A DNA stretch of 64,000 bases, from NCBI GenBank assembly GCA_013398955.1, contig VWPU01019139.1, positions 124,001-188,000 on the forward strand, written 5' to 3'. Source of the DNA: Callaeas wilsoni. Its lineage: Eukaryota > Chordata > Aves > Passeriformes > Callaeidae. Every line of letters begins with the position of its first letter. Position 1 is the stretch's first letter. Both the position numbers and the translations under genes were made by a program. Of this stretch, positions 25,850 through 37,235 are shown piece by piece. The notes beneath the pieces are model-generated. The model had not been told where the DNA came from and made no database searches. It worked only from the letters and a program-made list of their open reading frames with translations.

Positions 25850-26215
25850 TGGGCGTAAACTGTGTCAGGTGCATTTTGCTGAACACGTTTTTCGCACAAC
25901 AAGTAAACATGTGAGGAGCTGATCTCCACAAACACAGTTTTACAGTGATACAACAGTACAAACAAATACTCCAGCATATCTCCCAGTGTCACTTTTATTT
26001 ACTGTTAAGTGACCTGTTATTAGTGACCCCTCTGCCACAAAGGCCTAATAGAGTGGAGGCCACAGAGCAAGCAGGGCTGCTGTGAGAGTGCATCATGCTA
26101 AATAATTCATAACGAGCACTGTGGCTCTTGCAGTGATATATGTAAATAGGAGCTCCGCAGTTTGTAACTTACAGTCTAGATTGTTTTATGAATTTTAAAA
26201 GGAGAAAGTCTTCAT
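25850..26215. promoter_or_regulatory. Candidate conserved non-coding element
   Basis: Sequence with AACAAGTAAACATG (forkhead-like), TTTATTTACTGTTAAG, GCTAAATAATTCATAACG and ATATGTAAATAGG (POU-like). It is AT-rich between GC-rich flanks. Confidence 0.4.
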
Positions 26216-27810
26216 TCTCTGGTGCAGAGCTGAGAGGAGTTTCTCTTCCCCCAAGTCCCATCCCCAGGAGCCAGCTTCACAGGGCTGGCTGAGGCAGGAA
26301 CAGTCTACTAATGGCCTCTTCCTGCATGAGCACTTCTTAAATCTGTTTGCTCCCATGTTTTACCTGTGGCTTTATGACAGTCCCTGCAGGACCAGCTGCA
26401 GATCCAGAGGATGGAAGCTGGCACCCCAGGGTGGGAACGCAGCATCAGCATGTAAGAGCATTGGCAGAGCATCCTTCCCACACATCATCAAACTGCACGG
26501 ACCTCAGCCCCAAAACCCCAGCTCTGAGTTTCTCATTGGCTCAGGGAGATGCCTCTGCTGCAGGAGGGAGCCAGTTTGCCACCTGGACCAAAGCCACCAG
26601 CAGATCTCAGGCTCTTACTCTGCGTCCCAGGGCTGAAGTTTGTGAGGCAGAGATGAGCTCCCTGAGGAGTGTCTGGGCTCGTGCCATGCTGAGCCCCATC
26701 ACTTGATACAGCTCGCACGAGGAAATTCCTTCCCTTTATCCCACCTTTTAATTCAACATCATATTTCCTCTGTTTTATGAGAGTGGGATAAGAGGAGCTC
26801 CCAGACTGTCTCTTGAAGACCATTTATTATTTATTCATTCTGTTTCTACCTTGTTTTTCTGTCTCTCCTTATTTGAGAATTGTTCTAGTCCTTCATATTA
26901 TTCCAGTCCCTCTCTAGTTCTTACCTATTCCTACAATACCCTCCAGAGACAGGGTAATCACTCCAAGAAAATTGACTTACATTCAATGGCAAAAAGCTTC
27001 ATTAAAACCCAGGTAAGGCTCCCAAAGGTACCTTCTGTTCCTCAGAAATATTCAGCAAAGCTCATCCTTCCAACAACACGTGCTGAGGAGTCTCAGTGCC
27101 GCCCAGGCAGGGCTGCGTGGGCTCCTCTGTGCTCTCGCACCTGCGTGCAGGTGAGGGGGAGCTTGGCAGTCCAGCGCTGCTTGGGGAACTCTCCCTCCCT
27201 CACGTGGGTTTTGCTTCCCCAGAGTTCAGGGTGCTGCCTACAAGCCTGGCACCCTTCCTCTGGGCACCCTCTGGGATCTCTTGGGACCCTCCAGCTGCCT
27301 TCCAGACCATCCAGAGGGGCATGTAGCAATCCCACCTTCTCCCAGGAAAGCCTTGCTGACTTGGGCACACCTGCTGAGACACACCTTGTAGTCCTGCGCC
27401 CGGGGCTCACCCTGCCCTGTCCTGTCACCTGCTCCTGTCCCAGTGGGACACACTGCCCTGAACCAGCCCGCCCCCAGGAGCCTGGGCAGCTTCTCCAGAA
27501 GATGTGAGGGGTGGTCAGACCACCCTCCCCTCTTTGTCACTTTGCTTTTGTGGTGCCCATGTGTGTCCTGTTCAGTAGCTGCTGCCCCGTGGCACTTCCT
27601 GAGGTGCTGCTCTGCTCCTGCACACCTAAATTGGTGTCAGTGGCATGTTTTGTAAATCACTACTCACCCTCCTTGGCCTTCCCAGCCCATCATGCGTTTG
27701 TGAGACAGACATGGGTGCTGCCCCTGCCACAACCTAGTGTGTTGCCTTCCCTGGGAGCTCCTGCATGCACAGGGTCTGTCCCAGCCCGGGGGGGGCAATG
27801 TGTTGCTGCT

Positions 27811-27840
27811 GGGGGGGAGGGAAGGAAGGGAAAACAGGGG
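27811..27840 (+). other. G-quadruplex motif
   Basis: G runs of 7, 3, 3 and 4 are separated by loops of 1, 6 and 6 bases. An extra run of eight G lies 15 bases upstream. It is in GC-rich spacer with no gene nearby. Confidence 0.65.
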
Positions 27841-28434
27841 ACAAGGAACTTCACTTCTGCTTTAGCTTTTTCTTAATGGCACATGAAGGTTTTCCTGGAC
27901 TTCAAGTAATACTAAACCAGTTGTCTGTGTCCTCTGCAAGCACAGCATGGAGTTATGGTGACAGGGCACGCATCACTTAGGTACAGTGAAAGTCTTAAAA
28001 CTGTCATTAATGGGATGGTTAAGGAGAGGGGCTTCCCCAGCCAGGGGCTGCAGCTTTGGCCCATCGCATCTGGTGGGAGCAGCTGGGGGCTGCGAGGGGC
28101 TCCTGGGCTCAGCTGATAAAGGGAGAGGTAGAAGGGGAGCCCCTCTCCATGTGCTGCTGGGCTGCTCCTGGCCAGTGCTGGGCATCCACTCTTCAGGGAG
28201 AGTGCTGCTGTGTGTGGGTGCTCAGAGGGAGCAGCGTCCTGCAAGGGCTGCTGCCTGCTTCTGGTGTCACAAAACCAAGCCAAAGCTTGGTGTGGTGTGG
28301 GCTCTGCAGCTAAGGCATGCCACACCTTGACATTCCTTGAAGGGAATCCTTCAGGAAGAGTAAATGATGCTTATGTAGTATTGTCTGGGAACGGTGAGGC
28401 TGGAAAATTTGCCTAAAAATAACTTAGAAAGTCA

Positions 28435-28825
28435 ATCTCTCCTCCTCCTTCAGCAGAGGAGTAATTACTGCTTTGTAAAGCTTTTAATTTTTTTAACATT
28501 GCATATAAATACTGCTGCTTCAGAGTTCAGAGGCAGGGATTTTAAAACTAATCCACATTTAACAAGGCTATTAAAGAAAATGTTTAAGCTGCCAGAATTT
28601 AACTGATTAAAATATTTAATAAATCTTACCCAAAAAAAAAGGGGGAAAAAAAGGAAAAAAAGCAGCGAGGAGCCAAGATCACATGGCTTTTATATGTGCA
28701 CTACTGAGAGTGCTTTAATGGGAAATGGAAACCCAAAAGATTGCAATAATCCTGCCAAAAAGACCCAAATGTATTATAAAAATGTTTAAAGCTGCATTTG
28801 AGTTTTTCTAATTAACTTGGTAATG
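28435..28825. promoter_or_regulatory. Candidate conserved non-coding element around a purine tract
   Basis: AT-rich sequence with GGAGTAATTACTGC, a near-palindrome around TAATTA, and GCATATAAATAC and GATTAAAATATTTAATAAATC. The purine tract 28632-28661 splits it in two. Confidence 0.4.
28632..28661 (+). repeat. A/G homopurine tract
   Basis: Nine A, five G, seven A, two G, then seven A form a 30-bp purine-only tract. It directly follows an AT-rich candidate regulatory island. Confidence 0.9.
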
Positions 28826-31800
28826 ACACTGGCATTCTCACTCGATCAGGCTCCTGGAAGATCAGATGCTTCTCGATTGCTGGAGCAACCTGAGAGTGGT
28901 GGGAAAAGCAAGGGGATTCTCTGCCCCCCAGGGAACCAGGGCACTGCTTTTAAGGCTCCTCTGCCTGGGTGGGGGACTCACGGGTCTCTCTTGGCTCTTC
29001 TCTCCCCCTGGGTGGTGAAAGGGTGTCAGTTGGCTGGCACAGAGGAGCATCCTGGTGGGATGCAGTTTGCTTCCCAGCCGATGGTGCCCTGAGAGCTTTG
29101 TGCCAGCCCTCCTGAGCCCAGTCCCTGCACAGGACTGAGGGTCCTCTCTGCCTCCTGCTCTGCAGCACACCAAGTTAGGGATTATTTTTTAAGTTTTGAG
29201 ATGAATCTCTCTTAAATCCTCTGGAAGAAGGTGGGGAAATAAAAGTGTTTGGATCCTTGTAGGTGGTGCCTGTTTGGCAGGCACAGTGGGAGGAAGAGAC
29301 ACATATGTAGCTGGAGGGATACTGGTGTGAACTGAGAGCAAGCGCAGTTGAGCTTTGGGATCAGCCTTTGGTGGAGCCATCTGGGGCCAAGTGCAGGTCA
29401 GCATGGTGTCTGCAGCACCCCTGGGGCCTGAGGTACTGAGGGCAGGAGAGGGCCCTTGCTGGAGCCCTTGCTGCGGCAAGCCAGCTCCTGGCCTTGTGCT
29501 GAGGCTGCTCTGGAAAGGGGAGAGGCATCCTAGTGAATTACCAGAGATCTGCGTTTTGAGGCTGTATTTTTTGTTGTCTGATTCAGAGAAATGCCCCCAA
29601 GCTGCGGTGTGTATTCTGCAGGAGATGGTCACTGTGGAAAATCTAAGGTCAAGGTAGAGCCATATAATTTCATGCTTGAAGGCTCTGGCAGACACCTGGT
29701 GATGAGGTGTTCAGTGTTGTAGGGGAAATGGCACAGGAGTGAGGAATGCATTTGAGCAGAGGCTCAGCCCCAAACACCAAGTGTGTGTCCTGAGCTCTGG
29801 TAATGGTGGAGCTGGACCTGCTGCTCCTCCAGGCATCCCATCTGGAGAAATGCTCAGGTGGCTTGCAGCTCTCTGGGTCCTGGCTGGTGCGTGTGGGTGC
29901 CCGACTCTCCTGACATTGACACCCACGGGTTCTGCTCTTGCTCCCAGCCTGGGCGCAAAAGAACAGACCTGAAGCAGCACTGAGTCTCCAAATGTCCACC
30001 AGAATTGACCTGAGATCATGATTTTGTCTGTTGCTGAGAGCTCCTGATTGCTTTCCTCCCATCAGCACAGGCATCTGCATTTCCAGTTGCTTCCTCTGCT
30101 TCACCTGGAGTCAGCAGAAACCTTGCATCCAAAGTCGTGGTTTTCTTCCTTGCCAGCAATCAGAGCATAGCTGGATCAGGGCTGTGGAGGTGCAGGAATG
30201 CACACAGGGCACTGAGACCAGGCATCCTTGCTGTGGGGGTGGCAGCAGCTCATCACTTGGGTACTCAGTGATTTCCATACGGTGCCTGTGGAAGGTGATG
30301 GATGCACCTGTAACAGATGCAGGGCATGCCCAGTGTGTGGCCACAGCTCCCTGTACAAGTCTGCAGTGACAAGTGTTCAGACACATTCTTGTGCTGTACA
30401 AATTGTCTAACACTTGAAGCTGTCAGACACGAATCCTTTAGCCAGGTATATTTTGAAGATATGATCTCCACAACCCAGCAGTGCTGCCTGCAGTCTGACA
30501 TTAGTGACAGAAGCTCTTGGGACTCCGTTGTGCCATCGCTCTGTACCTGCTCCCCCTCCTCGGGGCTCCCCGCAGCCACAGACCCCCAGCCCGGTGTTGT
30601 GCCTAGTGATGGAGGTCAATTTCTCTATGTTCTCCTCCAGCCCAGTGAGATTTTATTTTCTTAGACACATCTCTTGGCAGTGTTAACCTGCATTATTAAA
30701 AATGATATTTAGTACTACTTAAAGTTTTCATTCAGAAGCTTTTTCTCAGGCTGTAGATCTGTTTCCTTGCCATGTTTCAGCATTTCAACTCTACAGCATG
30801 GTGTGCCTGGCTCAGGTCTGCTGGCAGGAGACTCTGCAGGGCCATGCACTCACATCTTGGCAGATTTGGTCCTAATCCAACTCTCCTTGATCGGCTCTTG
30901 CTTCCCTGAAGAGCAGCAGTGTGGTGCTCATGCTGGCTCAGATGGTGCAGTCAAGGGCTGGTGGCTGGGCACTGGGTGTTCAGATTAGGAGGCTCCTTTG
31001 CAGCATCTCTGCACATGTTTGAAAGATGCCCTGGAAGAGAGTCCAGGAAAGGGGCTCTGGGCCTGCAGGACGTGCTGCTGTGGGTTCTGGGGCAGATGTG
31101 CAGGGCTAGTACTCAAAGCTGGGGAGGGATGTGCAGTCTGCTGATGAGCACCTGCTGTCCCTGGCCCCGGCAATGTAGAGCAGCTCTGACAGCAAGGGGC
31201 TGACTTGACAATCATCAAAGTGTTCGCCTAATGCAGCAGCTCCACAGCTTCAGTGGAATTCATAAAATCTGCCTCAGCAGATTCCCTGAATCATCGTAGC
31301 AGGAAGCTGAGCACCCCTGGAGACCAGGAGCACAGCCCTTCCCCTCATAAGAATAATTTTTTTGCAGAGCACCTCTCCTGCCACACTGCGTGGGCCTGGC
31401 TGAGGTGGAGGCAAAGGTGAAAGTGCTGGGGAGCATGCTGCACTCCCGCCGCGCCTCCAGCGCTGCCGAGCCCGGCAGGTCACGGCAGGACAAGCCCAGG
31501 CGTTTTTTGCTGGGGGTCAGCATGTGATGGTGCTCCCTTCCCGGGGATAAGCTGTCACTGGTTCTGCTGTCACTGCCGGCAGTTAAACACTCAGCAGAAG
31601 CACCACGTGGCTCCCACACAAGGATTTGTCTTGTGCTGAAACACAAGAAAAGCTCAAAGGAGGAAAGCTTGGTGGGCAAACTGGGCAAAGAGGGATGTGG
31701 GTGATTTTTCATTTTAAAACACAAACTGTTTGAAACTGAACTGTGGTTCCGGTCTGTGGAAATGGCTGTGGGAGCTGTTTTCTTGGTCTGAATTTTGCCT

Positions 31801-31876
31801 TGAATAATATCAAACAAATAGTGCAAGAAGTTTGAAAAAAACGTTTTCTAAAAAGCAGCATTTTTCAACCGTGCTG

Positions 31877-31891
31877 CCCCCCCCCCCCCCC
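31877..31891 (+). repeat. Poly-C run (15)
   Basis: Fifteen consecutive C at the left edge of a CpG-rich patch. It is prone to slippage, so the length may be uncertain in the assembly. The minus strand has a matching G run. Confidence 0.95.
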
Positions 31892-31939
31892 AGTGCTGCC
31901 TCCTGTGCAGGGTGGCCATGGCCCACGACTGGCAGGAGC

Positions 31940-32190
31940 TCTGCTCCCTGTGCAGGGCGCGGCTGGCTGCACTCAGCTCCCGGTCTCGGCTCCAACACAC
32001 CTGCACCGGGGGCACAGCCGTGTCTCCGCGGGGTGCCTTCTCCCCCGGGCTGACCCCCCGGTGCCCCGCGGCTGGGGAGCAGGTGCTCCCCGAGCTGTGA
32101 CCGGCCCTCCAGCGCCCAGCCCTGGCAGCGACCTGCTGCCGCCGGCACGGCATCCACGGCATTCCCCGCCTCGGCACCACCCCTCCCTAG
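31940..32190. promoter_or_regulatory. CpG-rich patch
   Basis: About 22 CpG in about 240 bp of very GC-rich DNA (observed/expected roughly 0.75 by hand), right of the poly-C run. It is followed by an AT-rich island at 32220. No recognisable exon. It may be an orphan CpG island or simply a GC-rich segment. Confidence 0.45.
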
Positions 32191-32219
32191 GGGTTTCACA
32201 CCTCCCTTGCATGTGTTAA

Positions 32220-32575
32220 AGAGGTTTCACTATCACACAGAGATACTCTGTTTCTGTAGATACTCTGAAAAACAAGATACTGATGCAAGTGTTGAGCCAC
32301 TTTATTGGCGTGGTCACGTGTTAGCAGCTGTGGCTCCCTTCCTGCTGCTTGTACTCTGAATGGATTTTTATTGCTTAATTCTCTGTAAGTGAAGTGCTAG
32401 CAAATTGTAAAATCCTATTGCTTAACATGTAGCATTAAGTATTGAACTAGCAAAAGAATCAATTACAGGTTTGGTCACTGATTAGCTTGACTTTTTATGG
32501 AATTTAACGTCAAGTCTCATTATAATTCTGCTCTTTAATTCAGGAAATAAAGCACATGTGGGGAGCTAATAGCTG
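32220..32575. promoter_or_regulatory. Candidate conserved non-coding element
   Basis: Follows the CpG-rich patch. It contains GTGGTCACGTGTTAGC (E-box CACGTG), CCTATTGCTTAAC, AAAGAATCAATTACAGG and CTGATTAGC. AT-rich and repeat-free. Confidence 0.4.
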
Positions 32576-34354
32576 AGAGCAGCTCTGCTCCAGCTCTCCT
32601 GCTGGGGGATGCTCAGTGCTGTGCTGCAGGGAGGTTTCATCTGCTCCCCACCTCTCCATCAGGGCAGGGCCAGTCCTGCGGTTCCATCAGGGCCCCCAAG
32701 TCCCACAGGGGATACGACTGAGCCCGAATCTGTTTCTCTGCCCTCCTTTTCTCACTCATGGAAGTTCCAGGGGCTAGCTGGTGGGCAGGGGACAGGTGGT
32801 CCTCCTGCATCTTCACGTGTCTCCTTTCCACTCGCTCCCCTGGCGATTCCCAGCGGGCTGGTGGGCTGCTGAGCTGACACCATCCTTGGTGAGGGGCCTC
32901 ATGACCCACTGCCCACTATGGGCAGCAGCCCAGGGCAGGGAACAGCTGCTCGCTGAGCTTTGCAATCAGGCTTGGACTACGTCCTTACTGCCAAGCCCTG
33001 CGTGCAAAGCAATGGACGTTTGGCATCTGAAATCCTGACAAGCTCTCTGAGCCTCCTGTCTGGGGGAGAGGCAGGCTGGGAAGCTGGGAGCTGCAGGTGG
33101 TTTGCAGGAGCCTTTAGCCAAGGGCCACATGGCAGAGGACTCTGGCCTCATTTGGGTCACTGGGTCCATCCAGGAGCTTAAAAAACTATCTAGTTTCTGG
33201 TAAAATATCAGTGTAGTATCCCTGGGCAAGTGAACTACGAGGAGGAATCTGAGCCCAAGTTAAACCCTAGCAGAAAATGTGAAATCAATTGTAATCGGTG
33301 TCTGGTCTCTCCTGAAGCAGCTCCAAGGGAGGGAGGTGCAGGGGAAGCCACGCTGTGCCCTGGGGGATGAGACGTGCGGTACGGGATGAGCCATGCCAGG
33401 TGTGGGGGCAGCCAGCGTTCCCCTTGCTCCATCTTCCGGGGCAGAGAGTGAATGGGGAGAGCTCGTGTGGAGCCACTTCCCTCCTGCTTCTCCTTTCCCA
33501 CTCACAGCGGCGTGTCCTGCTCGTGGCTCCCGCGGCAGTGCCAGGCTGTGTGAAAGCCCCTGGAAAGGGCTGTGGGCTGTGGCAGGTGATGGAGGCTTTG
33601 CACTATCCTGGGGCTCCCCAGGGGCTCCTGGTGGTCCTGTGGGGCTCAACCCTCCCTGCCCTGGTGCTGGGGGCTCTGGTCCTCCACAGCCTCCTGGCTC
33701 CCCTCACCAGTGGCTGCCTTGGCTGATGGACAACTGCAATTGGATTTCCAAATTACACTATCTCAGATTAGATTCAATATCCCTTCTCTCAGACCAGACA
33801 ACCCCTTAATTCCTTTTCTTTCGATTGCGTGGGGACCCTCCGTGCAGCTCAGACCCTTCAGCAGAAAATCTTCGCTGCACCGAGTCTGTCGTGTGCTCTT
33901 GCAATAAACTGGAGACACAGAGCTCCAGCACAAACAGCAGGAGAGCAGCAAGTTTTCCCTTCCAGCACTGAGATTTCTGGAGGCTCCTTCTTGTCTGGCT
34001 GAGCTTATCCTCCTTCCAGGAGCAGCTCTGCTGGCATACTAATTTATAGCGTGCTTGAGCAGTCCCCCTGCATCCTGAGCGAGGAGGGTTTGGGAAATTA
34101 AAGTTTGTGGAAAATGCATCAAAAATCTGATGTCCTCAAGCAAGACAGCTGTTTTTCCAGCCACCAAAAGGGAGGCTGTGCCTTACTGCAGCCGCTGGGG
34201 GCCAGTGGAGGGGAGAGGAGGACAGGCTGGGGCAGGGGACGTGGCCGGTGTCCTGGCGAGGAGCAGGAGGCTGAGTGGGTGCCCGGGGTCTGTGGGCGCT
34301 GGGAGCGCAGTGCTGCCCAGCAGCCGTGTTCCATCTGGCCTGTGCTGGGCTGGG

Positions 34355-34680
34355 CACGTTCGTGGCAAATAATAAATAACAATAATGATTATGGAAGCGC
34401 ATGCATGTGCCCCATGGGCTCTGCAAAAAACCCTTCTACATCAAAATCCAACTGCAACGTTTTCCCCCTAGTCTAATTCGCAATATATGCCCATAAAAAC
34501 AATAATTTATTTGTACATGGGCAATTCCCGAGGTATTTAGTGAAGATTGGTAGCTGCTGACTGTATCCTATCCTAGCAGAGTAGACCCAGTGGGATTTCT
34601 GGGACTTTGTGCAGTGCAGAAGTGTCTTGGGGGTGTATATTAAAAAATCATTAAATGACATTATATTGTCTACTTGGGAT
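34355..34680. promoter_or_regulatory. Candidate conserved non-coding element
   Basis: AT-rich, with AATAATAAATAAC, ATAATGATTATGGAAGC, GCATGCATGTGC and AACAATAATTTATTTG. It is close to the next island at 34830, so the two may form one regulatory cluster. Confidence 0.4.
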
Positions 34681-34829
34681 TAAGCTCTGGGCTAGGTCTG
34701 GTCCCACCCCCAGCCATGTCTCCTAACTTGCTCTCGATGTCCCTGGGCTCTGAGCCTGGCTCAGCTCCTGTTCTTCAGGACAGAAGCTGAAAGCAAATGC
34801 TGCTCCTCATCTCCGGTTTTGACTTTCAT

Positions 34830-35165
34830 ATCATGGCTCTTCAATGTACTGAAATCTGTGTGGTGTTTAAAATTCAGCTATGTTTGTCAGAATTCAATTA
34901 CCCCTGAAGATTACACAAAGATTATCAAAGTTGTAAACAGCAGAATATGCTCAGAGATCAATGAAGCGCAACAAAGACCATATTTAACAGGAGAAATAAA
35001 AGTAGGAGCATGCTGGCAAACCCTGACAGTGGAGCATAATGTCGCATCATCACTCTGAAGGTTGGGAAGTAATTGAAATCTATGTTAAAGCACAATATAT
35101 CCCTATGCAGATTTGCATGCACAGAACCCAATTCCAGTTCTAATATCTGAGCAATTCATTTGGTT
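34830..35165. promoter_or_regulatory. Candidate conserved non-coding element
   Basis: AT-rich and complex, with ATTCAATTACCCCTGAAGA, AAAGATTATCAAAG (TCF/LEF-like) and a perfect octamer ATTTGCAT near 35110. It is flanked by GC-rich DNA on both sides. Confidence 0.45.
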
Positions 35166-36234
35166 TAAGCAGACCCAAGCTCGGGGAGTTCTCAATAGCT
35201 GCCAGTGCAGAGCACTCTGCAGGGTCTGCACTGCTGCCCACGGCGTCCCTGCTCCCCCCTGCTGTGTCCCCTCTCCTGGCAGCCTGCAGGCAGCAGAAGC
35301 CCTTCACTGAGGGAATGGGAGGATTAGGGGTCCGGATGATTGTCCTTGACACAAACGAACCACCTTGTTCGTTCTTGTTCGGGTGGGTTTGGTAGGAAGC
35401 TGTTTTCAGCCCACGGGCAGCACTGGGGCGGGCACTGTGGTCAGTGGGCAGGGATTGCCTCCGCTTGCGGGCACGGCCGGTCCTGGTGCCAGTGGAGTGC
35501 CCTGCTCGGGGTAGCGCCCTGTCCTGGGGGTCATGCCCTGCCCTGGGATGGTACTCTGCCCTGGCGGAGGAGCTGTTGCCCGAAGAGCCTGAGATGGCTG
35601 AGAAGCAGCAGGAGTGACTAAGGGCGCTGGGTCCCTGCCTGCCCCGTCCCGGAGCGTGGCTGTCCCTGCTGTGCAGGAGGTGTCCGTTTGTCCCGTGAGA
35701 CTGGGTGGGACTTCTTCCCCATAAGCACTCTTCCTGGTGCCCCAGTGCCCACAAAGCCCTGGCAGATCCCCTCTGGGCAGCTGCAGCTCCAGCGTGTTTG
35801 TGGTTTCCATTGTCATTCTGGAGGCAGCAGCCGGCTGATTTTTCTTCTCTGTAATATATTGCCACTATAATACCAAGTCTAGCAGAACAATGAACTCTAG
35901 AGGATGGAGATACCTTCCTCCTGTTTTGCAAACTAAACATAATTTTTATTTGTGCTCAGGTTTCTGGATGGTGCAGGGTGAGCAAGGAGGGGGAGGCAGT
36001 GCTGGGTGGGAGGAACTCCGTCCCCAGTCGTGCCCGGCACTCAGTGCTCCCGCGGTCCCTGTGGCCCCCGCAGCATTGGGATGCAAGGGAGTAAATCTCC
36101 TTTTGTCAAGTACTGTGAGGTTTGAGAAGAAACCCTTAAACCCAGATTAATTACTGCTACCTGGCCCCACCGGGGCTGGTCCACTTGCTGCAGCCAAAAT
36201 GGGCTAAAATTCTCATTCCCTTTCTGCCTTCCTT

Positions 36235-36266
36235 TCTCTCTCTCTCTCTCTCTCTTTTTTTCCCCC
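36235..36266 (+). repeat. (TC)10 microsatellite with poly-T/poly-C
   Basis: Ten TC units (36235-36254) are followed by seven T and five C. This pyrimidine tract marks the left edge of a long AT-rich island. Confidence 0.95.
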
Positions 36267-36925
36267 TATTTACGTCTGGTTTAATCTGCATATTATCATC
36301 AGTGCAAAGACCTCTGAAATAACATCTGACAAATGACGCCTATTAAAAAAACCCTTTGCACTGTCCTCTTTCACCGCCTTCCAATTTGGACTAGCACTAT
36401 AACTATGCATCAATAGACAAGCAATATTATGTTAAGAACATGATAAAATACCAGCAGCTTCATAATGGCAGTAGCCAAATGGTAATTTCTGCTTCAGAAA
36501 TTGGTCATTTATTTTGCTGGTCTGTTCTTACGTTCAAATTAGATGAAGTTTAATATACTGTAAAATTGAATGTATTCTATCCTTTTCAACAAATATGGCA
36601 TGTATGAAATGATTTATGGATCTTACAAACCTTAAAATGTTAAATAATCTCCTTTTTCCTGTGCCTTAACTCAGCGATGCCAAATAGTTTAAGTACAGAG
36701 AAGCAAAACTTTATTAGCTCCTATCCTGATCATCACTTTATTTCGCTGCGTTTACAGAGATAGGAACAGTATTTAACATATTAGACCAAGTTTAGAAGCA
36801 GCCATATTAATTGGTACATTAATTTTACCCTATTAACTGTAATTGGTAGGAAAGCGATTCTTCCCAATAAACGTTGTACTTCGTGTTTTAAATATTTAAT
36901 AAAGTCTTGATGCCTAAATGAGGGT
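36267..36925. promoter_or_regulatory. Long candidate conserved non-coding element
   Basis: At 650 bp this is the longest AT-rich, non-repetitive island in the window. It begins right after the TC/T/C tract and ends at a CpG-rich patch. Motifs include TTAATCTGCATATTATCATC, AACTATGCATCAATAG, CATATTAATTGGTACATTAA and AACTGTAATTGG. No open frame over 60 codons lies within it. Confidence 0.5.
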
Positions 36926-36929
36926 GCTC

Positions 36930-37235
36930 CTCCCGGCTTGAGCCTCCAGCCCCGCTGGGCTCCCCCTGCCCGGTGCCTTGTGGCACTGCCCCACAGCAGC
37001 CAGGAGCACCGGCCCGCGGCTCCGCCTTTGCCAGGTCCCTCCCTGCCTCTGGCTCTGCCCGCGGTGCCTCTGGCACACCCTACCTATCAGCTCAGCCGTG
37101 CCCGAATCCAAACGGGTCCCCTCCGTGCTTCCCCCAGGGAGTGCCAGCATCGGCGCAAGGGGCCGGATGGGCGCGGGGATGTCTCAGGTGCGCATCCCTT
37201 GGTCTGCTGCTCGCAGGTTGCTCCGGGGTGCACTC
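36930..37235. promoter_or_regulatory. CpG-rich patch beside AT-rich island
   Basis: About 19 CpG in about 300 bp. It abuts the long AT-rich island (36270-36920) with an abrupt change of composition. No coding sequence was recognised. The pairing of a CpG patch with a conserved-looking island is typical of a regulatory element or non-coding promoter, but unproven. Confidence 0.4.

Larger units (their letters stand above)
22326..34354. other. Spacer with scattered islands, no gene seen
   Basis: Includes a 297-codon minus-strand open frame (24619-25512) with no recognisable domain. It also holds a G-quadruplex motif at 27811, the poly-C run and the AT-rich islands listed separately. A weak AT-rich piece lies at 23140-23350. 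Nothing else is supported. Confidence 0.55.

Noticed and set aside
35140..35940. 266-codon minus-strand open frame
   Set aside because: No domain recognised; its right end runs through AT-rich DNA. No splice or start context.
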